NCBI RefSeq assembly: GCF_030812595.1
Contig: NZ_JAUSSZ010000020.1
Coordinates: 1 to 49,511, forward strand
Reading direction: 5' to 3'
Origin: Arthrobacter bambusae
Lineage (GTDB): Bacteria; Actinomycetota; Actinomycetes; Actinomycetales; Micrococcaceae
Length of the DNA: 49,511 nucleotides
How positions within the stretch are numbered: position 1 is the first letter of the stretch; the number at the start of each line of letters is the position of its first letter. Shown here piece after piece: positions 16,706 through 24,966 of this stretch. A model generated the notes under the pieces. The model was not told the origin of the DNA, searched no databases, and saw only the letters and a list, made by a program, of their open reading frames with translations. The position numbers and the translations under genes are program-made.

Positions 16706-16914
16706 GTGACCCTCCTTGTCAGAAGTTCCCTTGGGGATGGTGCATACGGCGACTGACACGAAAAGGGGAAGTGCACTCGTGTAATTTCGACGCGTCCGCA
16801 CCTTTCAGTGTGACTTGCGCGGGTCCTGTATGCAACGGGAACTTGATATCTTCGACGTTAGGCGTGCGGAAGCCTCAGGTCAAAGACGTCCGGGCGATTT
16901 TCGGATCGTGTCGA

Positions 16915-16940
16915 AACTTTCACCCTCAACTTTAACCTTA
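16915..16940. promoter_or_regulatory. Tandem 13-bp direct repeat upstream of merR
   Basis: AACTTTCACCCTC (16915-16927) is followed directly by AACTTTAACCTTA (16928-16940). On the minus strand this gives a TTGAGG hexamer pointing at merR. CTCAA/TTGAG-rich elements are typical of MerR-controlled promoters, so this may be an autoregulatory site. Confidence 0.45.
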
Positions 16941-16949
16941 GCCCGCCCT

Positions 16950-17456
16950 TCAGCCTTCGAAGTCCTCTGGCTCCACATCGTCAAGGAACTCCCGGAAACG
17001 GCGCAATTCACGTTCCTCGTCGACTTCGGGACCCGGCTCGGCGTCTTCGCCTTCGTCGTGTTCGGTGATCCGCACGCCGGCTTCATCCATCACCGCGTCG
17101 GCACACCAGATCCTGCATTTCGCCCGCAACGCAAGGGCCAGCGCGTCGGAAGCGCGGGAACTCACCACAGTGCCGTCGTCGAACTGGAGTTGGCCGTAGA
17201 AGATGTTGTCCTCGACCGCCACAATGTTCACGCTGATGATCGCGTGGCCGAGCGCCTCCACCACGTCGATCATCAGATCGTGGGTCATGGGCCGGGGCGG
17301 CACCACTCCTTGCTGCGCCAGTGCGATGGCACTGGCTTCGGGTGTGCCGATCCAGATAGGAACATGGCGTTCCCCGTGCATCTCACGCAGGAGGACCAAC
17401 GGCTGGTTTGAAGGCAGTTCTATCCGCACTCCAACGATCTCGACCTCAATCATCAT
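16950..17456 (-). CDS. Bifunctional nuclease-domain protein (DUF151, Rv1829-like)
   Basis: 168 aa. The N-terminal ~130 residues are the BFN/DUF151 domain: MIEVEIVGVRI, VPIWIGTPEASAIA, PRPMTHDLMIDVVEALG, and SSRASDALALALR. Members have been reported with nuclease activity; the cellular role in actinobacteria is unclear. The C-terminus is strongly acidic (EHDEGEDAEPGPEVDEE, ending DDVEPEDFEG), so probably disordered. Its ATG overlaps the ftsR stop (ATGA), indicating co-translation. The gene order matches Rv1828-Rv1829. Confidence 0.85.
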   Translation of the reverse strand: MMIEVEIVGVRIELPSNQPLVLLREMHGERHVPIWIGTPEASAIALAQQGVVPPRPMTHDLMIDVVEALGHAIISVNIVAVEDNIFYGQLQFDDGTVVSSRASDALALALRAKCRIWCADAVMDEAGVRITEHDEGEDAEPGPEVDEERELRRFREFLDDVEPEDFEG

Positions 17457-18175
17457 GCGTCCATACGGGAGATACGGTCCTGCACCAGGGCGCGATGCAG
17501 GCTGAGGCAGAGTTCGCTGATTTCGCGGGCGGCTTCCGCAGCCCGGGATTGCGATGCCGCGTCCTTGCGGGACATCAGAGGAGCGACCACTCGCTCCACC
17601 AAGCCGAATTCGCGCTCGGCCGCCGCTTGGAACGGACGGAGGTGCCGCGGTTCGAGACCGTGGCCCTCAAGCTGGACACACGCACGGGCAACCTGCAGGG
17701 CGTGTTCGTCGAATTTGCCGTTGACGTGGCTGATGAGCCCGAAGCTGAGGAGGGACTGCAACAACGGGACGCTGGCCCCCGATTCCGCCCGCAGCTGTTC
17801 CTCGCTCAAGGCGCGTGCGTGCCCCTGCAGCTCAGCCGCAAGTTCGTCCGAGACAATCCGAGGGGAAACCGACACCCCCGCCGGAAGGTTTTCGGGACGC
17901 TCGCCGCGATCGATCGCGTCCAGGTAATCCTTGATGACTTTCAGCGGCAGGTACTGGTCACGCTGGAGGGCCAGCACGAAGCGCAGGCGTTCGACGTCGC
18001 TCTCGGCGTATTGCCGGTACCCGGCAGGCGTGCGCTTCGGATTGATCAGTCCCTTTTCCTCAAGAAAACGGATCTTGGACGCCGTCATGGTGGGAAAGTC
18101 GTCGCTGAGCTGAGCGAGGACTTCCCCAATGTTGAGGACCTGCGGTCCTCGCCGTTCCGGCTGGGGCATTGCCAC
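17453..18175 (-). CDS. ftsR: MerR-family cell-division regulator FtsR (Rv1828-like)
   Basis: 240 aa. The N-terminal winged helix (LNIGEVLAQLSDDFPTMTASKIRFLEEKGLINPKRTPAGYRQYAESDVERLRFVLALQRDQYLPLKVIKDYL) is typical of Rv1828; the orthologue in Corynebacterium glutamicum, FtsR, activates ftsZ. The C-terminal half forms an all-helical second domain without metal-binding cysteines (ARACVQLEGHGLEPRHLRPFQAAAEREFGLVERVV). GTG 18175 and ATG 18169 are both possible starts; neither has a strong RBS. It sits 14 bp after garA and overlaps the DUF151 gene by 4 bp. The FtsR name rests on family recognition. Confidence 0.85.
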   Translation of the reverse strand: MAMPQPERRGPQVLNIGEVLAQLSDDFPTMTASKIRFLEEKGLINPKRTPAGYRQYAESDVERLRFVLALQRDQYLPLKVIKDYLDAIDRGERPENLPAGVSVSPRIVSDELAAELQGHARALSEEQLRAESGASVPLLQSLLSFGLISHVNGKFDEHALQVARACVQLEGHGLEPRHLRPFQAAAEREFGLVERVVAPLMSRKDAASQSRAAEAAREISELCLSLHRALVQDRISRMDA

Positions 18176-18189
18176 AGGCGTATCCGGAA

Positions 18190-18669
18190 TCAGTCTTGGC
18201 CTGCTGCGCGGGCAGGGCTCAGGTAGTAGGTGAGGCGGAACTTCCCGATCTGGACCTCGCTGCCGTTCTTCAGCAGGACATTATCCACCCGGTCTTGGTT
18301 GACGTAGGTGCCATTGAGGCTGCCGGTGTCCACCACTTCGAAGCCCTCGGGTGTGCGCACGAATTCCACATGCTTGCGCGAAACTGTCACATCATCGAGG
18401 AAGATGTCCGCATCCGGGTGGCGGCCAGCAGTAGTGACGTCAGAGTCCAAAAGGAAACGGGCACCCGCGTTGGGACCGGAGTGGGCAATCAGGAGGGCCG
18501 ATCCCGGAGGCAAGGCCTGGACCGCGGCGCGTTCCTCTGCTGCCAGCGGCGGCCGATCGTCCGGCTCGTGGTGTCGCACAGGAGCGAGCTGGATCGAGGT
18601 GGTCTCCGAGGTTGGCTGTTCTCCAGCACGGTGCTCGTTCCGGGCGTGGTTCCGCTTGCCGCCAACCAT
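18190..18669 (-). CDS. garA: FHA-domain protein GarA/OdhI
   Basis: 159 aa. The C-terminal FHA domain (LLDSDVTTAGRHPDADIFLDDVTVSRKHVEF, then GSLNGTYVN) contains the phosphothreonine-binding GRH, SRKH and NGTYVN residues. The N-terminal tail carries the conserved ETTS kinase motif (SETTSIQL). In mycobacteria and corynebacteria unphosphorylated GarA/OdhI binds 2-oxoglutarate dehydrogenase and glutamate enzymes; phosphorylation at ETT by PknB/PknG makes the FHA domain bind its own tail and releases the targets. I chose ATG 18669 because GAGGAGG lies 6 nt upstream; the ATG at 18684 overlaps that RBS. Confidence 0.93.
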   Translation of the reverse strand: MVGGKRNHARNEHRAGEQPTSETTSIQLAPVRHHEPDDRPPLAAEERAAVQALPPGSALLIAHSGPNAGARFLLDSDVTTAGRHPDADIFLDDVTVSRKHVEFVRTPEGFEVVDTGSLNGTYVNQDRVDNVLLKNGSEVQIGKFRLTYYLSPARAAGQD

Positions 18670-18810
18670 GGAAATCCTCCTCATCCGCCGGAGGTTGCCG
18701 TCAACCGCCGGTTACGCATCTGCCCAGTTCCGCCGGGCCAAACAGGTCGCTGGCCCGCCGCCGTCGCACCCCTGTTCCGGGGAGAACCGACTGGGCGGGC
18801 CAGATACCAA

Positions 18811-19197
18811 TTAGCCTACCTGTTGTTCGTACTCTGATGCACTGAGAAGGGTTTCGATGGCGTCAGCTTCCGAAAGCTTGACTTCGAACAGCCAGCCGTC
18901 ACCATAGGGATCCGAGTTGATCAGGGCAGAATCAGTGTCGAGGGCCTCGTTGCGGGAGACAACTTCACCGCTCACCGGGGCGTAAATGTCGCTCACGCTC
19001 TTCGTTGATTCCACTTCACCCACGACGTCGTTGCCCTTGACCGTGGTGCCGGGCTCTGGCAACTGGGCGTAGACAACATCACCGAGTGCATCCTGGGCGA
19101 AGTCCGTGATGCCGACGCGAACAACTCCGTCTGCATTCGGGGCACTGACCCATTCATGTTCGGCGGTGTAGGAAAGATCGGCAGGAATGTTGCTCAT
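18811..19197 (-). CDS. gcvH: Glycine cleavage system H protein
   Basis: 128 aa, normal family length. The lipoylated Lys is in GEVESTKSVSDIYAPVSG, preceded by the SYTAEHEWVS N-terminus and VRVGITDFAQDALGDVVY. GcvH carries the aminomethyl group between the P, T and L proteins during glycine breakdown. The gcvP/gcvT genes are not here; as in mycobacteria, gcvH instead sits before garA and the MerR genes. AAAGG lies 8 nt before the ATG. Confidence 0.95.
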   Translation of the reverse strand: MSNIPADLSYTAEHEWVSAPNADGVVRVGITDFAQDALGDVVYAQLPEPGTTVKGNDVVGEVESTKSVSDIYAPVSGEVVSRNEALDTDSALINSDPYGDGWLFEVKLSEADAIETLLSASEYEQQVG

Positions 19198-19359
19198 GAG
19201 TCGCCTTTCATCGGGACATTTCGGACCACGACGGCGGCCCGGTCATCCGGCCACCGCTGAAAGTATAAGCACATCCATGCCTCCTCCCCACAGGTGTCTG
19301 GAATGATTGGAAGCAGACCCGAGCCGCAAGTCCTGCTACGCCGTCGAGGGAGCGCGATC

Positions 19360-20241
19360 ATGCCGGAACTGCCCGAAATCACTGCTTTAGCCGACTTTCT
19401 GGACCAGCGGCTATCCGGGTCGCAGCTCACCCGGTTCATGCTTCCATCGGCGTCCGCCTTGAAAGTAGCGGTTGTTTCCCCCGAATCGCTCGTCGGGCGA
19501 ACGGTACTTTCGGTCGGCCGGCACGGAAAGTACCTCGCCTTCACGATAAAGTCCGCGCCCGAGGCGGTTCCCGCGGAGGGACCGCTCTCTTTGATCGTCA
19601 GCTTCGCGAAGGACGGCTGGCTGAAGTTCTCCGATACGCAGCCCGGAACCTCTCCTGAGGGCTACTTCGCAGCCCAGTTGGGTTTTTCGAACAGTGGGCA
19701 CGACTACGAGATCACGCTGACCGACGATGGCTCCTGGAAGGGCTTGGCCCTTTACATCGTGCGCCAACCCACGGAAGTCCGCGGCATAGCCGAGCTCGGG
19801 CCGGATGCCCTCAGCCCGGCCTTCGACCTCGAGGAATTCCATCGGCTTTTCACGAAGAGGCAGCAGGTCAAAGGGCTGCTGCGGGACCAGAAACGCATCG
19901 CGGGCATCGGGAACGGCTACAGCGACGAAATCCTCCATGCAGCGAAGCTGTCGCCCGTCGCCATTGCCTCCCGGCTGGAGCCCGACGCCGTAGAGCGCCT
20001 TTTCAGGAGCATGAAGGAGATCCTCCAAGGCGCGATCGATGAACTCGCCGGCAAGGGACCCAGTGAGCTGAAGCCAGCGAAGAAAGCGTCGATGCGCGTG
20101 CACGGAAAGACCGGCGAGGATTGCCCGGTCTGCGGGGACACCGTCCGGGAGATTGCCTTCGTGGGCACCTCGCTTCAGTATTGCCCCACGTGCCAGACGA
20201 ACGGTGAGGTACTTGCCAAACGGGGTGCGGGCGAAAGCTGA
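19360..20241 (+). CDS. Fpg/Nei-family DNA glycosylase
   Basis: 293 aa. Begins MPELPEI, giving the catalytic Pro2 and Glu3 after Met removal. RHGKYLAF holds the beta-hairpin Lys, and QKRIAGIGNGYSDEILHAAKLSP is the helix-two-turn-helix with its DNA-contacting Asn. The C-terminus is a four-cysteine zinc finger (CPVCGDTVREIAFVGTSLQYCPTC). It excises oxidised bases and cleaves the abasic strand in base-excision repair. Residues 60-130 diverge from classical MutM, so it may be one of the extra actinobacterial Fpg/Nei paralogues. ATG 19360 has GAGGGAG 7 nt upstream; an upstream in-frame ATG (19294) lacks support. Confidence 0.88.
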   Translation: MPELPEITALADFLDQRLSGSQLTRFMLPSASALKVAVVSPESLVGRTVLSVGRHGKYLAFTIKSAPEAVPAEGPLSLIVSFAKDGWLKFSDTQPGTSPEGYFAAQLGFSNSGHDYEITLTDDGSWKGLALYIVRQPTEVRGIAELGPDALSPAFDLEEFHRLFTKRQQVKGLLRDQKRIAGIGNGYSDEILHAAKLSPVAIASRLEPDAVERLFRSMKEILQGAIDELAGKGPSELKPAKKASMRVHGKTGEDCPVCGDTVREIAFVGTSLQYCPTCQTNGEVLAKRGAGES

Positions 20242-20262
20242 TCCCAAAGAACCGGTCGTCGC

Positions 20263-21486
20263 CTAGGTGAGCGGTGCCCCCTCAGGTTCGCGCGCGACGT
20301 CGGGCGCTGCTTGCGGCTCGGAACCGGTGTGCGCCCCTCCCCCGCGCCGGGCCGCTGCCGCGGCTGCGATCATCACGAGCAGGGCTGCTACGGTGATGCC
20401 GGCCCCGGCCCAGATCGGTGAGGTGTAACCCAGTCCCATGGTGATGGTGACGCCGCCCAGCCAGGCGCCCAGGGCGTTGCCCAGATTGAAGGCGCCGATG
20501 TTCGCGCCCGAGGCCAAAGTGGGGGCAGTGGTGGCGAAGTGCATGACGCGCATCTGCAGGCCCGGCACAGTAGCGAAGCCGAAGCCGCCCATAAGAGCCA
20601 GCGAGAACAGTGTGGCCACCGGGCTCGCGGCGGTGAGCGCGAAGAACACGAGCACCAGCACGAGCCCCGCGAGGATGATCACGAGGGTTTTGTCGATGGA
20701 CTTGTCGGCCGCCTTGCCGCCGGCGATATTGCCGACGAACAGCCCGGCGCCAAACAGGATGAGGAGCCAAGGGACGGCGTGGGGATCAAATCCGGAGACG
20801 TCCGTCAGGGTGAAGGCGATGTAGGTGAAGGCGCCGAACATCCCGCCAAAGCCGAGAATCGTAACGATGAGGGACAGCCACACCTGACCGGAGGCGAAAG
20901 CGCCAAGCTCGCTGCGGAGGCTGCTGGTAGCGGCGCCGTCCTTGGTGCGCGGGATCAGGAGGGCGATGCCGGCGAGGGCGGCGGCGCCGATGATGGTGAT
21001 GGCCCAGAAAGTGGATCGCCAGCCGAGGTTCTGGCCAAGGAAGGTTCCGAAAGGCACGCCCAGCACGTTGGCGGCGGTGAGGCCCGTGAACATGATGGCG
21101 ATGGCTCCGGCTTTCTTGTGGGAAGGGACCAGGCCGGCTGCGACCACTGAGCCGATCCCGAAGAAGGCTCCGTGGCAGAGGGCCGCGACTATGCGGCCGG
21201 TCAGCATAGCCTGGTAGCTGTCCGCGACTGCGGAGAGGAAGTTTCCCGCGATGAACAGGACGAGGAGTCCGATCAGCACAGGCTTGCGGGGCAGCCGCGT
21301 TACTGCCGCCGTGACCAGGAGGGCACCGACAACGACGCTCAGCGCATAGCCGGTGATGAACCAGCCTGCCGCTGCTTCGCTTACTCCGAAGTCGGTGGCA
21401 ATCTCCGGCAAGAGGCCCATAATGACGAATTCGGTCAGGCCAATGCCGAATCCTCCGAGGGCAAGGGCGATCAACCCTGCGGGCAT
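20263..21486 (-). CDS. MFS transporter (drug/sugar-efflux, AraJ-like)
   Basis: 407 aa with about 12 hydrophobic helices. The opening (ALALGGFGIGLTEFVIMGLLPEIATDFGVS), the TRLPRKP loop between helices 2 and 3, and TGRIVAALCHGAFFGIGSVVA are typical of the DHA1 subfamily that includes AraJ/YdhP and chloramphenicol exporters. The C-terminal tail is Ala/Gly/Pro-rich and hydrophilic. AGGAG lies 8 nt before the ATG. It is divergent from a marR gene with TAGTTG elements between them, so the regulator very probably controls this exporter. Substrate unknown. Confidence 0.88.
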   Translation of the reverse strand: MPAGLIALALGGFGIGLTEFVIMGLLPEIATDFGVSEAAAGWFITGYALSVVVGALLVTAAVTRLPRKPVLIGLLVLFIAGNFLSAVADSYQAMLTGRIVAALCHGAFFGIGSVVAAGLVPSHKKAGAIAIMFTGLTAANVLGVPFGTFLGQNLGWRSTFWAITIIGAAALAGIALLIPRTKDGAATSSLRSELGAFASGQVWLSLIVTILGFGGMFGAFTYIAFTLTDVSGFDPHAVPWLLILFGAGLFVGNIAGGKAADKSIDKTLVIILAGLVLVLVFFALTAASPVATLFSLALMGGFGFATVPGLQMRVMHFATTAPTLASGANIGAFNLGNALGAWLGGVTITMGLGYTSPIWAGAGITVAALLVMIAAAAAARRGGGAHTGSEPQAAPDVAREPEGAPLT

Positions 21487-21552
21487 TTTGTTGCTCCTTT
21501 GGGGGATGGATTTCCGGGAGAGTGGAAGTGCGTCGCCGAGAACCGTAGAATA

Positions 21553-21610
21553 TTAGTTGCAGACGCTCTATATATAGTTGCACACGCCATGTAATTGCGC
21601 AAACAACTAC
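21553..21610. promoter_or_regulatory. Repeated TAGTTG operator elements between MFS and marR
   Basis: AGTTGCAGACGC (21555-21566) and AGTTGCACACGC (21576-21587) are direct repeats 21 bp apart, two helical turns. An inverted CAACTA lies at 21604-21609 and a TTGCGCAA palindrome at 21595-21602. They sit in the divergent promoter region with AT-rich TATATATA, a typical arrangement for MarR binding. Confidence 0.65.
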
Positions 21611-21658
21611 TTTGCGTTGCGTCTGCGCTTTCAACGATCGGCAGGAGTTTCGGGAGAC

Positions 21659-22096
21659 ATGGGCATCAAGGACGACGCCGTTGAGGTGCGCGCGCAGGGG
21701 TGGCGGACTCTCGCTGCGCTGCACGGGAATATCGAGGCGGCACTGGAGAAGGCCCTGCAAGCTGCCGCGGATCTTTCGGTGGTCGAGTACACAGTGCTCG
21801 ACGCCTTGAGCCGCCAGGACGGCTGGCACATGCGCATGCAGCAACTCGCCCGCGCCACGGCACTTTCCAGCAGCGCCACCACGCGCTTGGTGAACCGGCT
21901 CGAAGACCGCGCGCTGCTGACCCGCATCTTGTGCGCCGACGACCGCCGGGGCATCTACACGGAGCTTACCGACGCCGGCCAGAAGCTTTTGCTGGCCGCC
22001 CGCCCGGTGCACGACCAAACCCTGGCGCAATCGTTGGCCGCGGCAGAATCGGTGCCGGAGCTTGAGCCACTGGTGAAAGCGCTAGGGGCGCTGTAG
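21659..22096 (+). CDS. MarR-family transcriptional regulator
   Basis: 145 aa. MarR winged helix: LSVVEYTVLDALSRQDGWHMRMQQLARATALSSSATTRLVNRLEDRALLTR with the wing CADDRRGIYTELTDAGQKLL. N- and C-terminal helices would form the dimer interface. MarR proteins usually repress a divergent exporter gene and are released by a small ligand; here the MFS gene is divergent and the operator elements lie between. ATG 21659 is chosen because the domain begins just after; GGGAG is very close (2 nt) and AGGAG is 13 nt away, so translation may be weak. Confidence 0.88.
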   Translation: MGIKDDAVEVRAQGWRTLAALHGNIEAALEKALQAAADLSVVEYTVLDALSRQDGWHMRMQQLARATALSSSATTRLVNRLEDRALLTRILCADDRRGIYTELTDAGQKLLLAARPVHDQTLAQSLAAAESVPELEPLVKALGAL

Positions 22097-22419
22097 GGGG
22101 CCTGAGGCCGCTGGAAATCGCAAGTGCGCCGTCCTGACCTTCTTTGCTTTGGGAAATCGCCTACGACACGGCAAGTCACGTCGCTTCAAGGCTCTGGCCC
22201 TTCAAACAAGGTCAGCACGGCGCGTCAGGCTCGGGCGATCCGCGCACACCGTCGGATTCTGCTGGATCATTCCCTTCGCCGGTTGTGCCTGCCCGCGTGA
22301 TTCCGCGGATCCGGATTTTATCCAGTCGAATGATTGAGCAGGATCCATCATTCAGGCATTGACGGCCCGCCCGGAACCAGGGAACCGCCCCGGAGCGGCG
22401 GGGCCAACGTTTAAACGCA
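22097..22419. other. Intergenic region, nothing recognised
   Basis: About 320 bp between marR and the tRNA terminator. Short open frames exist on both strands but none has an RBS, codon bias or a recognisable product. No clear promoter or repeat was seen. Confidence 0.5.
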
Positions 22420-22453
22420 AAAGCCGCGGGAACCCTTGAGTTCCCGCGGCTTT
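22420..22453 (-). terminator. Terminator downstream of tRNA-Pro
   Basis: A perfect 14-bp stem (22420-22433 with 22440-22453, 6-base loop) lies 18 nt beyond the tRNA 3' end. The minus-strand arm ends in a short T-run. Confidence 0.8.
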
Positions 22454-22471
22454 GCTTTCCATACCTTGCGG

Positions 22472-22545
<74 letters not shown>

Positions 22546-22672
22546 TCAGTCCTGCCGTTCTCCGCCTAGGTTTTCACCTAAGCAGTCCGGCCGAACCACC
22601 TCAAAAAGCTTACACGATGTTCGAGGTTCCCAATGACACCTTGGCGGGTGTCATTTGTGATGCGCGTCTCAC

Positions 22673-24223
22673 TTAGCGCTTCTTGCCGCGCTTTTCACGG
22701 ACGCGCATGCTGACCTCGATGGGCGTGCCGTCGAAGCCGAAGGTTTCGCGCAGGCGGCGCGTGATGAATCGGCGGTATCCGGGGTCCAGGAAGCCCGTGG
22801 TGAACAGCACGAACTTCGGCGGACGGCTGGATGCCTGGGTGCCGAACAGGATCCGGGGCTGCTTGCCACCGCGGACCGGGTGCGGGTGGGCAGCGACGAG
22901 TTCGCCCAGGAACGCATTGAGGCGCCCTGTGGGGATGCGCTTGTCCCAGCTCTCCAAGGCGAGGTCCAGTGCGGGCACCAGGCGGTCCTTGTGCCAGCCG
23001 GTCTTGGCCGAGATGTTGACGCGCGGAGCCCATTCAACGTGTGCCAGGTCCTGCTCGATCTCACGCTCGAGGTAGCGGCGACGTTCGTCGTCGAGCAGGT
23101 CCCACTTGTTGAACGCGAGCACCAGCGCGCGGCCCGACTCGATGGCGAGTTGGAGGATGCGGACGTCCTGCTCGCTGAGCACCTCGTCAACGGCCAGGAG
23201 CACGACGGCGACTTCCGCCTTTTCGAGCGCGGCCTGCGTACGCAGGGAAGCGTAGAAGTCCGCGCCCTGCGCCATGTGCTGGCGGCGGCGGATGCCTGCG
23301 GTGTCCACGAAGCGCCAGGTGCGGCCACCGAGTTCGATGAACTCGTCCACGGGGTCGCGGGTGGTCCCGGCGAGGGTATCAACGACGACGCGCTCGGAGC
23401 CGGCCAACTTGTTCAGCAAGGAGGACTTGCCGACGTTCGGACGGCCGATGAGGGCAATACGGCGGGGTCCGCCGGAGCGTTCGACGCCTTCCACGGTGGA
23501 GAACTCGGGCAGGGTGTCCATGACGTGGTCAAGGAGGTCGGCAACGCCGCGGCCATGGAGGGCGGACACCGGGTAGGGCTCGCCGAAGCCGAGGCCCCAA
23601 AGGGCAGCCGAGTCGGCTTCCTGCGCAAAGTCGTCAACCTTGTTGGCCACCATGATGACGGGCTTCTTGGACTTGCGCAGCATCTTCATGACGCCTTCGT
23701 CCGTGGCAGTGGCTCCAACAGCGGAGTCCACCACGAAGAGCACCGCGTCGGCCAGTTCCACGGCCATCTCGGCCTGCTCGGCGACGCGGGCGTGAATGCC
23801 CCGGGCGTCGTGCTCCCAGCCGCCGGTGTCCACCAGCGTGAAGTTGCGCCCGTTCCAGTGGGCCGAATACATGACACGGTCGCGGGTGACGCCGGGGGTG
23901 TCCTCGACGACGGCCTCGCGGCGGCCCAGGATACGGTTCACCAGCGTGGACTTGCCGACGTTGGGACGGCCAATGATCGCCAGGACCGGGTCCAGCTTGA
24001 GGGGGCCGTCTTCGCCCTCGTCGTCGTAGAGCCCGCTCAGCAGCGCGGCGTCGTCTTCGTCGAGGTCATAGTCTTCCAGGCCTGCCCGGAGGGAGGCTGC
24101 GCGGAGTTCGGCTTCGTCGTCGTCCAGGGCGGCGAGGTTTTCAGCCACCTGGTCGGTGCCGGTGGGCGTGTATTCGTCGTCGCCGGCTCCGATGTTGCCG
24201 GACTTGTGAGTCGTATCGCTCAT
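22673..24223 (-). CDS. der: Ribosome-assembly GTPase Der (EngA)
   Basis: 516 aa. Two tandem GTPase domains, each with P-loop GRPNVGKS (first at ~85-92, second in ALIGRPNVGKSSLLN), switch motifs DTPGVTRD / DTLAGTTRD, G3 DTGGW / DTAGI and G4 NKVD / NKWD, then the KH-like C-terminal domain ending in basic KRGKKR. Der helps mature the 50S subunit. An acidic ~78-residue N-terminal extension (DDDEAEL, DLDEDDAALLSGLYDDEGED) precedes the first domain, a feature of actinobacterial forms. AAGGAA lies 7 nt upstream of the ATG. Last gene of the parA-to-der run, as in M. tuberculosis Rv1708-Rv1713. Confidence 0.96.
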   Translation of the reverse strand: MSDTTHKSGNIGAGDDEYTPTGTDQVAENLAALDDDEAELRAASLRAGLEDYDLDEDDAALLSGLYDDEGEDGPLKLDPVLAIIGRPNVGKSTLVNRILGRREAVVEDTPGVTRDRVMYSAHWNGRNFTLVDTGGWEHDARGIHARVAEQAEMAVELADAVLFVVDSAVGATATDEGVMKMLRKSKKPVIMVANKVDDFAQEADSAALWGLGFGEPYPVSALHGRGVADLLDHVMDTLPEFSTVEGVERSGGPRRIALIGRPNVGKSSLLNKLAGSERVVVDTLAGTTRDPVDEFIELGGRTWRFVDTAGIRRRQHMAQGADFYASLRTQAALEKAEVAVVLLAVDEVLSEQDVRILQLAIESGRALVLAFNKWDLLDDERRRYLEREIEQDLAHVEWAPRVNISAKTGWHKDRLVPALDLALESWDKRIPTGRLNAFLGELVAAHPHPVRGGKQPRILFGTQASSRPPKFVLFTTGFLDPGYRRFITRRLRETFGFDGTPIEVSMRVREKRGKKR

Positions 24224-24303
24224 TGCACTTTCCTTAGTGGTGATCTGCCGGCGTCCCGGCTACTTCTTCTTGGCGGTGCTGTATTGGCTGTGGGCCGGTT
24301 CAT

Positions 24304-24966
24304 TTAGTCCCCCGGAAGGGAATGATCGGTGGTCTTGATGGCATCCTGGACGTGTCCAGCCAGTGCAGCGCGGATCTCCGCGGCCGCCCTGTCCATTGAA
24401 ACACGCCCCGGCTCGCCATTTCTGCGGGTCACCTTGAGGGGAGCTCCGAAACTGACGTGCAGGCGGCGGCGCGGCCTCGGAATGGAGTCGCGGTGTTCAT
24501 CCGGGATCCGCGTCCCAAGGATCGCCACGGGAATCACTGTTGCCCCGGACATCAGGGCGAGCCAGGCAACGCCGTTGCTGATGTTGCCGGCGGTGCCGCT
24601 CCCCCGCGTTCCTTCGGGGAGGATTCCCACGCAACGCCCGGCGTCGAGCACCTGCTTTCCGAGCTGGAGCGCCGCGCGGTCGCCGGAGCGGTCGACGGAA
24701 ATCTGCCCGGAGGCACGAAGCACCTTTCCCAGGAGGCCCCCGAACATCTCCTTCTTGACCAGGATGTGCATGGGCCGCGGAGCCGCGCCGAACATCACTG
24801 GCCCATCCAGGAAGCTGATGTGGTTTCCCGCGAAAATGACCGGGCCGGATTCGGGAACATTGGAGCGCCCCGTGATCACCGTCCGGTACAGAACATGATC
24901 CAGCAGCCAGCCAACCGGCCGGCTCCACGTCATGGTCCAGCGCGCCGGGAGCCGGGCTTCAGTCAC
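24304..24966 (-). CDS. PlsC-family 1-acylglycerol-3-phosphate acyltransferase
   Basis: 220 aa. LPLAT acyltransferase: NHISFLDGP (HX4D with His and Asp), GQISVDRSGDRAAL, GILPEGTRGSG and ATVIPVAILGTR. It probably esterifies position 2 of lysophosphatidic acid at the membrane. Its GTG start at 24966 overlaps the end of cmk by 8 bp, so it is translationally coupled; no independent RBS is visible. The frame extends to a TTG at 24987, less likely. The cmk-plsC-der order is common in actinobacteria. It is the second PlsC homologue in this window, more compact than that at 5.8 kb. Confidence 0.88.
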   Translation of the reverse strand: MTEARLPARWTMTWSRPVGWLLDHVLYRTVITGRSNVPESGPVIFAGNHISFLDGPVMFGAAPRPMHILVKKEMFGGLLGKVLRASGQISVDRSGDRAALQLGKQVLDAGRCVGILPEGTRGSGTAGNISNGVAWLALMSGATVIPVAILGTRIPDEHRDSIPRPRRRLHVSFGAPLKVTRRNGEPGRVSMDRAAAEIRAALAGHVQDAIKTTDHSLPGD

